From: Sansalvadorimonas sp965221135
GTDB lineage: Bacteria > Pseudomonadota > Gammaproteobacteria > Pseudomonadales > Endozoicomonadaceae
Reading direction: 5' to 3'
DNA length: 64,000 nucleotides
Assembly (NCBI GenBank): GCA_965221135.1
Contig: CBDCRZ010000133.1
Coordinates: 1 to 64,000, forward strand
Shown here one piece after another: positions 42,591 through 52,128 of this stretch. Under the pieces are notes generated by a model, which saw nothing but the letters and a program-made list of their open reading frames with translations, was not told the DNA's origin and ran no database searches. How positions within the stretch are numbered: position 1 is the first letter of the stretch; each line of letters begins with the position of its first letter. The position numbers were made by a program, and so were the translations under genes.

Positions 42591-43874
42591 TACGCAACTC
42601 ATAGGCACGGCAGAGATATGATCTACGTATGTGTTTTCAAGAGTTAACGTCAGATACCAGAAATTACCTCTCTCTTCGAGACGGCCATGCCCGGCATTCC
42701 ACGGCAGATCCTGTTCAGGAGAACAAAATTCACTCGGGCATAAATACTGTGGAATGTCTCCTGCTGAGCCGTCAACCAGTACGTCATTTGTTTTGGGTTT
42801 GGATATCCTGGACGGGCAAAAGGTGGCACCTGGATAGGTCGTATTCTCCCACTCGCCGAGAGAAGTTATATGCGAAAGCTGTATATTAATAGCAGTCTCA
42901 GGAGAGTAATTCTCCGTCGGCGCCATACGTATCTGAATGGAGTCTCCCGTGCAAAAGGTTGGCAGCTTCCAATCTGTATTTTGAGGATGAGCATATTCAG
43001 GCTCCTGGTCTACATAGTAATTAGGTTCACACAGACAAGTGTAACCCTGACCTCTGAGTTTTTTCGGACATTCAGCGCGTACACACCCTCCTGTATTCCA
43101 ATAATTGTTAAAACCATTCGGGTCATATCCTCCCGCCTTACACCTTGGTGTACATGGTATGTCCCTCTGCTGGTCCAGCATGGGGAAAGGGGCCGGCTGA
43201 GAACTCTTATTCCTCCCTGAAAGCGCAGGTAATGCTGTTACCCCCTGCGCCATAACCAGCGCGGCCAGGCCAGCGGCAACCATTTTGCTTGTTTTGCTGG
43301 AAGACGTAGCGCTTTCTTTCCCTGAATGTGTCTGAATAGGGGTATAAAGGGAATGGGGTGTGATATTCGCGGGATTGCCAGATAGCCTGGCTAGTCGTTG
43401 TTTTTTATTTTCACGAGTAGAATGGATAAAACTACGAACCGGGTTCGTTACTGCGTTCAACACAGAGCGGCTCCAGCTTACCTCAGTCTGCTGAAACTCA
43501 GGATGATCCAGTGCCTGCATAAGTTGTAAAGCTTTAGGATGGCCCTTTCGGGCCTGTTGCTCCGCATCTTCGAGGGCCGCGTTAAGAGTCAATTCAGGCA
43601 GGTGTTTATCATCCTTGCCATAGCCATTAAGGAGCCAGGTGAATCCATCACGACAACGGCGGGCTGGCGATGCTTTCTTGCCCTGTTGCAACGGTTCCAC
43701 AATCGTATTGGGTAAATATCCTCCTGTCTCAATGGCACGGAGGACTTCTATAGACAATGTCGGGTGATGTCTGAATAACAGCTGGTCTTTACCACCGTAA
43801 GATGCGGGGGCAAGAGCCATCATGATAAAAATACCTATGGAAACAATGAAAGTATTAACGCGCCCGATTTTCAT

Positions 43875-44450
43875 ATTTTTTCCACAACTTACACCAGGTA
43901 GCTCTGCTGCCTAGATCTCAGAAAGACACCTGCCTAAAAGGAAAGGTCATCATTTATGCAGATCACTGTTCGACTTTCCTTCCTGAGAAAATTGATAGTT
44001 AAGTACCCGGTCATACGGAAATGCTTATTTCTAGCCAATAAACAGGTTACTCAGCAAGCTTGTAACGTAGGGAGCATAGCCCGCTATGTGATCAGCTACA
44101 GCACAGCTCGACGGCATAGATGCAGGAGTCAGAGTAACGCAGGAGCAGTCGACGAGAGTGGCCTGAAAATTGCATCAGAAAACTATGTGTTCATATGACA
44201 GGGTACTTACAACAGATACCCACAAGAATAGTTCCAATTGCAGGAGCAGCCACAAGCACAGCTTATCCTGTGATTCTCTCGTGTATAAAAAGCACTGATG
44301 CCAAATTCGCTTCCAGTATCTGTTTTGTAAAGGGTAACTTCAGCCCACATTTATTGTGAACAGAGCTTCAGTCAGAGTGGTTTGATGAAAATCGGCTGGC
44401 ACCGGTGGGCGATGAATTCTGGTTGTGTACCGGAAGTACTCAGCAGCCAT
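43875..44450. repeat. Spacer of the receptor-like gene array (first copy)
   Basis: About 575 bp, nearly identical to 46944-47520, so it belongs to the ~3.1 kb amplified unit. A plus-strand frame of 80 codons (43956-44198) is kept in the second spacer as 78 codons with an in-frame length difference. It has no recognisable family and may be chance. Confidence 0.6.
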
Positions 44451-46943
44451 TCAGGGCTCAGATCCTTCATCATTATCAAGTAATACAGGATTACGGAGTT
44501 TATGGGCGTGAGTGATTTTCTTACGACAAACGGCAGCCAAAATAACTGCTGCGACCGTAGGAATAGCCAAAAGCGCAGTTCCTCCAAGTACACCTCCAAT
44601 TATGATCGGAACGGATGACTGATCTGGTGCTCCCGTAGGTGCAACTGAGGGAGTGGGTGATTCAGGTCTGGAAAAAGCCACTTTTTCAGTAGGTCCAAAC
44701 CAATCGTGTGTTATTGGCTCATTATTTTTCGATGTTACTGTCTCCTGATAAACGGCTAGAAAATCGAGTAGTTGTTCAGCGCCGGGGCTCATTTCGGGTA
44801 TCGTCAGGTTGACCTGTTGTGTGCTGCTGTTAGAGTCTGCCGTAAAGTCAATAAACTCTGAACTTCCAGTGGATGGACGGGTAATAAATAACCGATAGCG
44901 ATTGACACTTTCCGGTTGCGCAACAGGTGGAGCCCAGGATAAGTGAAATTTGAGATCCTTCACATGTTCGGATTGCGCACTGCGGGGCAAATACCCATCC
45001 AAACTTATATTAAAAGTTTTTACAGGGTTGTCGCCTTCATCAATGCCACAATAAACAGTCTTGTGCTCAACACTTTGATAAAGAGGAGCCGGTGCCTGAT
45101 CTCTCCCCAGGGAAAATGCCGCAGAACTGTTACCTGCGGACTGGTTTACAGTAAGACCAGCAGTATCCGTGAATTCAAAATGATCAACAGGGAGGTCTGA
45201 CGTTAAACTCCATTCAAAATGGGCCCTTTGCAGGGAGTCTCTTGTAATGTTGCTATATAGGGGTTCACTGGGCTGCAGAACTATTGGTCTTTTAAGTGCC
45301 TGAGAATTGCATTCTTGATTCTTCCCTTCAGTCCCTCTTATCTCATATATTCCCCTTGGAAGACTAACGACCATGGACGCTTCCTCTCCTTCCGGCAACT
45401 TATAAATGCCGACCGGAACGTCCTCACCCCCACTCACTTCAGTAATATTAATTCCAGAAAAATCGACAGGTTTTTTTAAGGTTAAATTATAAGTTTGTTC
45501 GCCATTCAGGACGATTGGTGGAACAAGTTCAATGCGTTCGGCTGGAAATAATGTAAAGCTATGATCTTTGATAGACAGGTCACAATTTTCAAAAAGCGCA
45601 GTATAATTCGGGTGAGGGGAAGCAGGACTATTACGAAAATATCGACAATTGTCAGGTACGCAACTTCTAGGCTCGGCAGAAATATAATTTACGTATGTGT
45701 TTTCAAGAGTTAACGTCAGATACCAGAAACTATCTCTCTCTTCGAGACGACCGTGCCCGGCATTCCACGGCAGATCCTGTTCAGGAGAACAAATTTCACT
45801 CGGGCAAAACAATTGCGGTATGTCTCCTGCTGAGCCATCTTCCAGCACGTCATTTGGTTTAGGCCTGGATATCCTGGGCGGGCAAAAGTTGACACCAAGA
45901 GAGGTCATGCTCTCAATCTCGCCCATAAGAGATGCATGCGAAAGCTGTATATGAATAGCTGTTTCAGGAGAGTAATTCTCAGTTGGTGCCATACGTATCT
46001 GAATGGAGTCTCCCTTGCAAAAGGTTGGCTGCTCCCATTCTTTACTTTGAGGATGAGCGTATTCAGGCTCCTGGTCTACATAGTAATTAGGTTCACACAT
46101 ACAAGAGTAACCCTGATTTTTGAGCTTTTTTGGACATTGACCGATTGTACACCCTCCTGTATTCCAATAATTGTTAAAACCATTTGGGTCATATCCTCCC
46201 GCCTTACACCTTGGTATACACGTATCCTTCAGCGGATTTTGCATGGTGATGGGGAATGGGGCAGGCTGAGAACTTTCACTTCCCTCTGGAGGCGCAGGTA
46301 ATGCTGTTACCCCCTGAGCCATAACCAGCGCGGTCAGGGCAGCGGCAACCACTTTGTTTGTTTTGCTGGAAGGCGTAGCGGCTTCTTTCCCTGGATATGT
46401 ATGAGGAGTGGTATAAAGGGAATGGGGCGTTATATTCGCGGGATTGCCAGATAGCCTGTGTAAACGTTGTTTTTTATTTTCACGAGTAGAATGGATAAAA
46501 CTACGAACCGGGTTCGTTACTGCGTTCAACACAGAACGGCCCCAGCTTACCTCAGCCTGCTGAAACTCAGGATGATCCAGTGCCTGCATAAGTTGTAAAG
46601 CTTTAGGATGGCCCTTTCGGGCCTGTTGCTCCGCATCTTCGAGGGCCGCGTTAAGAGTCAATTCAGGCAGGTGTTTATCATCCTTGCCATAGCCATTAAG
46701 GAGCCAGGTGAATCCATCACGACAACGGCGGGCTGGCGATGTTTTCTTGCCCTGTTGTAACGGTTCCACAATCGTATTGGGTAAATATCCTCCTGTCTCA
46801 ATGGCACGGAGGACTTCTATAGACAATGTCGGGTGATGTCTGAATAACAGCTGGTCTTTACCACCGTAAGATGCGGGGGCAAGAGCCATCATGATAAAAA
46901 CACCTATGGAAACAATGAAAGTATTAACGCACCCGAGTTTCAT
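44451..46943 (-). CDS. Receptor-like type I membrane protein, copy B
   Basis: Intact, 830 aa. Residues 1-28 are a signal peptide (hydrophobic IVSIGVFIMMALAPASYGG). A basic/helical domain follows to ~200, then a second hydrophobic stretch (VVAAALTALVMAQGVTALPA, ~207-226) that itself looks like a signal peptide. Next is a Cys-rich region (~240-300; CIPRCKAGGYDPNG, CTIGQCPK, CMCEPNYYVDQ) resembling small eukaryotic extracellular modules, and a long beta-rich region with 11 N-X-S/T sequons. A Pro/Ser/Thr stalk and a transmembrane helix (IIIGGVLGGTALLAIPTVAA) are followed by CRKK and a short tail. The layout mimics a eukaryotic cell-surface receptor. No sequence family is recognised; a host-interaction role is inferred. 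Confidence 0.65.
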   Translation of the reverse strand: MKLGCVNTFIVSIGVFIMMALAPASYGGKDQLLFRHHPTLSIEVLRAIETGGYLPNTIVEPLQQGKKTSPARRCRDGFTWLLNGYGKDDKHLPELTLNAALEDAEQQARKGHPKALQLMQALDHPEFQQAEVSWGRSVLNAVTNPVRSFIHSTRENKKQRLHRLSGNPANITPHSLYTTPHTYPGKEAATPSSKTNKVVAAALTALVMAQGVTALPAPPEGSESSQPAPFPITMQNPLKDTCIPRCKAGGYDPNGFNNYWNTGGCTIGQCPKKLKNQGYSCMCEPNYYVDQEPEYAHPQSKEWEQPTFCKGDSIQIRMAPTENYSPETAIHIQLSHASLMGEIESMTSLGVNFCPPRISRPKPNDVLEDGSAGDIPQLFCPSEICSPEQDLPWNAGHGRLEERDSFWYLTLTLENTYVNYISAEPRSCVPDNCRYFRNSPASPHPNYTALFENCDLSIKDHSFTLFPAERIELVPPIVLNGEQTYNLTLKKPVDFSGINITEVSGGEDVPVGIYKLPEGEEASMVVSLPRGIYEIRGTEGKNQECNSQALKRPIVLQPSEPLYSNITRDSLQRAHFEWSLTSDLPVDHFEFTDTAGLTVNQSAGNSSAAFSLGRDQAPAPLYQSVEHKTVYCGIDEGDNPVKTFNISLDGYLPRSAQSEHVKDLKFHLSWAPPVAQPESVNRYRLFITRPSTGSSEFIDFTADSNSSTQQVNLTIPEMSPGAEQLLDFLAVYQETVTSKNNEPITHDWFGPTEKVAFSRPESPTPSVAPTGAPDQSSVPIIIGGVLGGTALLAIPTVAAVILAAVCRKKITHAHKLRNPVLLDNDEGSEP

Positions 46944-47520
46944 ATTTTTTCCACAACTTACACCAGGCAGCTCAGCTGCAAAAATCTCAGAAAGACACCT
47001 GCCTCAAAGGAAAGGTCATCATATATGCAGGTCACTGTTCGACTTTCCTTCCTGATAGAATTGATAGTTAATTACCCGGTCATACGGAAATGCTTATTTC
47101 TGGCCAATAAACAGGTTACTCAGCAAGCTTGTAACGTAGGGAGCATAGCCCGCTATGTGATCAGCTACAGCACAGCTCATGACTGCAGGAGTCAGAGTAA
47201 AGCAGGAGCAGGCGCCGAGAGTGGCCTGAAGATTGCGTCAGAAAACTATGTGTTCATATGACAGGGTACTTACAATAGATACCCACAAGAATAGTTCCAA
47301 TTGCAGGAGCAGCCACAAGCACAGCTTATCCTGTGGTTCTGTCGTGTCTAAAAAGCACTGATGCCAAATTCGCTTCCAGTATCTGTTGTGTAAAGGGTAA
47401 CTTCAGCCCACATTTATTGTGAACAGAGCTTCAGTCAGAGTGGTTTGATGAAAATCGGCTGGCACCTGTGGGCGATGATGTTCTGGTTGTGTCCGGAGGC
47501 ATTCAGCAGCCATTCAGGGC
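46944..47520. repeat. Spacer of the receptor-like gene array (second copy)
   Basis: Matches 43875-44450 over its whole length apart from small indels. It precedes copy C and confirms direct tandem duplication of gene plus spacer. Confidence 0.7.
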
Positions 47521-47543
47521 TCAGATCCTTCATCATTATCAAG

Positions 47544-47821
47544 TCATACAGGATTACGGAGTTTATGGGCGTGAATGATTTTCTTACGACAAACGGCAGC
47601 CAAAATAATTGCTGCGACCGTAGGAATAGTCAAAAGCGCAGTTCCTCCAAGTACACCTCCAATTATGATCGGAACGAATGGCTGACCTGGTGCTCCCGTA
47701 GGTGAAACTGAGGGAGTGGGTGATTCAGGTCTGGGAAAAGCCACTTTTTCAGTAGGTCCAAACCAATCGTGTTTTATTGGCTCATTATCTTTCGATGTTA
47801 CCGTCTCCTGATAAACAGCTA
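47544..47821 (-). pseudogene. Receptor-like membrane protein, copy C, C-terminal remnant
   Basis: Encodes only the last ~92 residues: end of the ectodomain (AVYQETVTSKDNEPIKHDWF), stalk, membrane anchor and tail ending HKLRNPV. It is cut at 47821 by the first IS630 element, which inserted at the TA of CAGCTAG. The remainder of the gene was not found beyond the IS630 elements. Confidence 0.85.
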
Positions 47822-49141
47822 GTGCAGCCAAGCGCTAATACCCGCACAAATTCATACTTGTAATGGCCGGGCCTTATAAGTCCACTTGAAAGGCTTGGCC
47901 ATTTTCTTATTAAAGAACTCAACAAAAACGTGGAGCCTGGTTTTTAGGTCATTCGTGGATGTGAAGCTGTTCCGCTTCAGGAACCGTCTTGCCAGAATTG
48001 AAAACCAGATCTCAATCTGGTTCAGCCAGGATGCATGCTTCGGTGTATAGTGGAAAACGATCTTGTGGGAAGAGCAGCTCAGGTACTCTGCACGACTTTG
48101 CATGTTCTTCAGTATTCCCGATTTTCTTTTAACACCAAGCTCTTCAGTCGTTGTGCCCTCAACCTTTGCGACGGCCCTGACAGCGGCTTCCGACATATGC
48201 GTGTTGAGCCTGTCCATGACAAAGTGCCAGCCTGCTGCGTGAGGGTCACTGGCCAGCGTGTCGCTTAACCAGTCGGCGAAGTCTTCCTCTGTTCTGGTAT
48301 CTCTTACCAGAGGTATGATTTCTCCTGTGGCAACGTCCATGCCTGCCAGCAATGCCTGAGTGCCATGGCGCTTGTATTCAAACTCGCGCTTTTCTATATA
48401 ACCCGGCTTGACAGGTTTCCCTTCTGTCAGGGGTTCCAGAGCCTGCATACCGGTCTTTTCATCGAAAGAGATTGTTCGGATGTTTTGTTCGGCACCTTCA
48501 AGGGCTTGCTGATAGGTGTCGCAGACATCCGCACAGTGAATCTCAAACGCTTCATCTCTGGGAGAGTCTACCCATCCTTTGACTTTATCGGGACGAATAT
48601 CAGCCTGATTTTAAAAAACGCCCCACTTGTCTCTGCGAGATGGATGGAACGATACCTTTATCCGCAGCGGCCATTGCCAGCGAATTCTCCGACCAGTGGC
48701 TCAGGGGGTAGCCATGCTCTTCCGGTTTATCGCAAGACATAGCAACAATCTGACAAATCTGCTCAACGGTAAACTTGGGGGGGCTCCAGGTCTTGGCGCT
48801 TCTTTCAGTCGATCCTGAGTGGATAGCTCATCAGAACGCTCGACCCAGTGCTTGCGCCCGCGGGTGACCGTTTCCCGGGTGCATTGGAGCTCTCGAGATG
48901 CTCCCGAGAGACTTTTTCCTTCAGCACCAGTCAGTATGATTTGGGCTCTGAGAACCAGTGATTGCGCACTTTTGCGTTTGCGAATTATGAGTTCAAGGTC
49001 GTCACGTTGTTGATCGGACAAGCTGATTTTCTGAGTGTGTTTTGACGGCATCCGTACTACTTGTTGAATGGTATTAGGGAGTAAAGGGAGCGCGGATCAG
49101 AACATATCTCAAACTGTATGTATATTAGAGCTTACCTGCAC
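47822..49141 (-). mobile_element. IS630-family element 1
   Basis: 1320 bp with ~19-bp imperfect inverted repeats (GTGCAGCCAAGCGCTAATA left; GTGCAGGTAAGCTCTAATA right, inverted), bounded by TA at 47820-47821 and 49142-49143. The right TA is shared with the next element. Confidence 0.85.
47852..49051 (-). pseudogene. IS630 transposase 1, frameshifted
   Basis: The N-terminal helix-turn-helix part is 49051-48701 (SARELQCTRE-like HTH, ending out of frame). The catalytic part is 48448-47852 (FVMDRLNTH with catalytic Asp, YTPKHASWLNQIEIWFSIL with catalytic Glu). The stretch between carries frameshifts; the correct frame reads SFDEKTGMQAL. Inactive as read, unless programmed frameshifting joins the parts. 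Confidence 0.8.
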
Positions 49142-50227
49142 TAGTGTAGTGCGTCGTTCTTTTTGCAGCTTAACCGGCGATTAGCCCTGACTACCTTTTC
49201 CAATATATCATTTGCCTTGGCAGTCCAGAAAAATGGCTTGGGATGACGGTTGTTTTTCTCTATATATTCACCAATTGCAGTGACCAACCCTGGAACGCTG
49301 GTGAACACACCCCGACGCAACCGTTGAGTCGTCAAATCCCGGAAGAATCTCTCCACCATGTTCAGCCATGATGCTGAGGTGGGCGTGAAATGCATATTAA
49401 AACGGGGATTCTTTCCCAGCCACTCACGCACCTTTGGATGTTTGTGTGTCGCATAGTTATCGCAGACCAGATGTAGCTCTTTGTTTTTGCGCGTTTCCCT
49501 GTTGATCTGTTTAAGAAACTTCAGCCATTCCACATGGGTATGATGTTGTTGACATTGGCCAATGACAGCACCATCAAGCACGTTGAGTGCAGCAAATAGA
49601 GTCGTTGTCCCATGTTGTTTATAGTCATGGGGCATTGTTGCGGCACGCCCTTTCTTCAAAGGTAACCCCGGCTGCGTGCGATCAAGTGCCTGAACCTGGC
49701 TTTTTTCATCACAACACAAGACCAGTGCATGCTCAGGTGGAGACAGATACAGCCCCCACAATATCCTCAAGTTTCTCCACAAACTTCGGGTCGCGTGACA
49801 CCTTGAATGTCTTTGCAAGATGGGGTTTGAGGCCGTGATCGCTCCATATTCTGCGAACACTTCTTTCACTAATACCGCTCACAGCCGCCATGGATCGGGT
49901 GTTCCAGTGAGTGGCATTATCTGGCAGGGTTTGAGTTGTCCGATGCACAATTTCAGCAGCATTGATCTGCTTTTTCCGGCCACTGCGAGGAAGGTCTTTC
50001 TCAATCCCCAAGAACCCTTCCTGAGCATACCGGTCACGCCAGCGACTCACTTGATGACGACCGACTTCCAGTATTTCTGCAATTTCGAGATTGGTTTTAC
50101 CTTCTGCTGCCAACAAAACAATCTGGGAACGACGGGCTAAACGAACACTGTAACTATTTGACGAAGCAAGCTTTCTGAGGCGCTCTTCTTCAGAGGCCTC
50201 AAGCTTAATTTCTGTGGCAATTCGCAT
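49141..50227 (-). pseudogene. IS630 transposase 2, in two overlapping frames
   Basis: The N-terminal 164 codons (50227-49733) carry the HTH (NLEIAEILEVGRHQVSRWRDR). The catalytic half continues in another frame (to 49141) with CDEKSQVQALDRTQ, LVCDNYATHKHPKV and FTPTSASWLNMVERFF. The switch is at a run of five G on the coding strand (49753-49757), where four G would keep one frame. This can be a mutation or programmed frameshifting, which is known in IS630 elements. The stop codon (49141-49143) uses the TA junction. Confidence 0.8.
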
Positions 50228-50309
50228 AGTAAAAACAGGGGTTGGATGGAATGGTATCCAGAATAGCGGTTATGGCATCTTATGTTTCACTAATTGGGTC
50301 GCACTATAC
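49144..50309 (-). mobile_element. IS630-family element 2
   Basis: 1166 bp. Ends GTGTAGTGCG (left) and GTATAGTGCG (right, inverted), with TA at 49142-49143 and 50310-50311. It shares one TA with element 1 and the other with element 3. Confidence 0.75.
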
Positions 50310-50311
50310 TA

Positions 50312-51568
50312 AACCCCAACAATCTTGAAAACCGGAGTTTTAAGTTACCCTGACAGGTTTACCATTCGCATGTTTTCCTCTTCTTCATTCAGAGATGTCT
50401 TAACCCATAACCTGTCAGCTACTTGCTCCGGGTTCTGGTTGATGCGATCCACAAAATGCATTGCTGCTTCCATAAGGTCTTCTGCCGTTTTATGGCAACG
50501 GTGGTATGTCACATCTTCCCTGAACCAGCGCCATAAGGCTTCCACAGGCATGAAATCGGGACTATAAGCTGGCATTTGAATGATATTCAGATTAAGCCTG
50601 ATACCCGCATCTCTCACGAAATGAGCCGTATGCCAGGAGGCACCATCCCAGATAATATCAATCTCCCTGTCCGGATGTTCTTGCCTGATACGTTCAAGAA
50701 CGTTAACGGTATGCTCTTTGCGGCCACACGGGTAAGGCCAGATTCTTACCTGTCCGAGGTTGTAGTAATAAACGCCATAGAAGGAGATCTTGTCTGCCAG
50801 TTTCGGAGAGTGGGAGCTGACCCATAATCGCTCGCCTTTTCGCGACCAGCCGTAGCCAATATCGGTATCCTGATGGATAGGGGCTTCATCAATGTAAACC
50901 AGTAGCCGCTCCTGATGAGTCGCCTTTGACAGCAAGGGTTTCAGTACTTCCAAAAAGTCAGCTCGACGAGCAGGGTTCGCTTTGTTGAGAAGCTTTTTAG
51001 CCTTTTTCCAAGAGTACCCCAGCCGTTTCAAAGCCTGTCGCAGGGTCTCTCGACAACATCGAACCTGAAAGGACTCCCAACACCACTGAACTCAATATTT
51101 CAGTGTCCAGCGAGGTGTGTTTAATGGCCCCTCTTGAGCCGCTGCGTGTTCCAGCGTCTTGTCGATCAAGCAGGCAACAGCGCTGCTTATAATTTGGCAA
51201 AAGGGGGGTGGCCACCTGACCGTCTGTACGTCATGGCCTCAGGTCCGTTGCTATTGTAGAGATGAATCCAGCCAGTGACTGTTTCGTGATGTCGCGACAG
51301 TTTCCGGGCAACAGTAATAGCCGTTGATCCCGTTGCTACTTGATAAAGTGCCGAGAAGCGTTCTCGTGTGCGAGGGTGATCGGCCTGGATAGATTGTTGG
51401 AGCAGGCAGTCTGGCGTTTGGTTCCACTGGTTGTAGGAGACTTTCAGTACCATGGGGACCTTTGGAAAAATACGTCATAGTACTGATAGTCTCGACCTTG
51501 TCAGTTCGTATATGTCGAAATTGGTAAATTCATTCTCAATAATCCCGGCTTTCAAAATGGTTGGGGTT
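50312..51568 (-). mobile_element. IS630-family element 3
   Basis: 1257 bp. Inverted repeats AACCCCAACAATCTTGAAAA (left) and AACCCCAACCATTTTGAAAG (right, inverted), with TA at 50310-50311 and 51569-51570. Confidence 0.85.
50345..51453 (-). pseudogene. IS630 transposase 3, frameshifted
   Basis: The N-terminal HTH part is 51453-51187 (AITVARKLSRHHETVTGWIHLY). The catalytic part, 51031-50345, is well preserved: LVYIDEAPIHQDTDIGYGW, IIWDGASWH and MPAYSPDFMPVEALWRWFRED, giving the DDE/D triad. The middle (~51030-51190) is out of frame. Confidence 0.8.
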
Positions 51569-51655
51569 TAGTACATCTCTCCAGTTTCTTTGCCCTATAG
51601 CAATACCAGAATTTCCCATTCTGGCATTCTCTCCTGATCTGCATCAGGGCGACCT

Positions 51656-52105
51656 ATGACAGCTCAATCCCATATCCGCCTGTCCACCGATGAACAGCAG
51701 CAACTTAAAGATATTATTCACCAGACCAAAGTTGCCAAACATAAACGCATTCATGCTCAGACACCGGCCTCTCTCTATAAAACCTTTGATCCCGAGGAAT
51801 CCCATCGTTTGTCTGGTAAGCTGGAAATCGTCTACACACCCAAGCATGGAAGCTGGCTCAATATGGCCGAAATCGAACTCAATATTCTCAGTCGCCAGTG
51901 CCTTAACCGGCGTATCCGAGACCTGGCCACAATGAAGTCAGAGATTGAAGTATGGGAGTCTCAGCGTAATGCTGTAGAGGGTAAGATGGATTGGCAATTT
52001 ACGACTGAGGACGCTCAAGTAAAACTAAAGAAGCTTTACCCGACTATCAAAAGGGAGTGTTGTCCTAGATCAACATTGCTCAAAACCCTAAGCACACAAA
52101 GGTAA
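51656..52105 (+). pseudogene. IS630-type transposase with large internal deletion (element 4)
   Basis: 149 codons. The first ~33 residues (start of an IS630 protein) are joined in frame to the C-terminal catalytic end (YTPKHGSWLNMAEIELNILSRQCL, DWQFTTEDA). The middle ~200 residues, with the first two catalytic Asp, are missing. It is on the opposite strand to elements 1-3. The short distance to 51570 suggests that this element begins at or near the shared TA. Confidence 0.75.
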
Positions 52106-52128
52106 TAGAGATTAAATGACTCCGAACC

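Larger units (their letters stand above)
41316..43874 (-). pseudogene. Receptor-like type I membrane protein, copy A, frameshifted
   Basis: Homologous along its length to the intact gene at 44451-46943. The N-terminal part (43874-42552, 440 codons) has a signal peptide (to PASYGG), a ~170-residue domain, a second hydrophobic segment (VAAGLAALVMAQG) and a Cys-rich region, then stops after CRYFRN because of a 34-bp duplication. The C-terminal part (to 41316) keeps the sequon-rich ectodomain, the membrane anchor (IIGGVLGGAALLAIPTVATI) and a cytoplasmic tail. That tail has expanded into runs of Asp and Glu. Two separate products are conceivable, but the second half lacks a signal peptide. Confidence 0.75.

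Noticed and set aside
43956..44198. 80-codon plus-strand ORF in the receptor-array spacer, also at 47025-47261
   Set aside because: Conserved only because the spacer itself is duplicated. No ribosome-binding site or protein family was recognised, so it was not called as a gene, though the in-frame length difference is noted.
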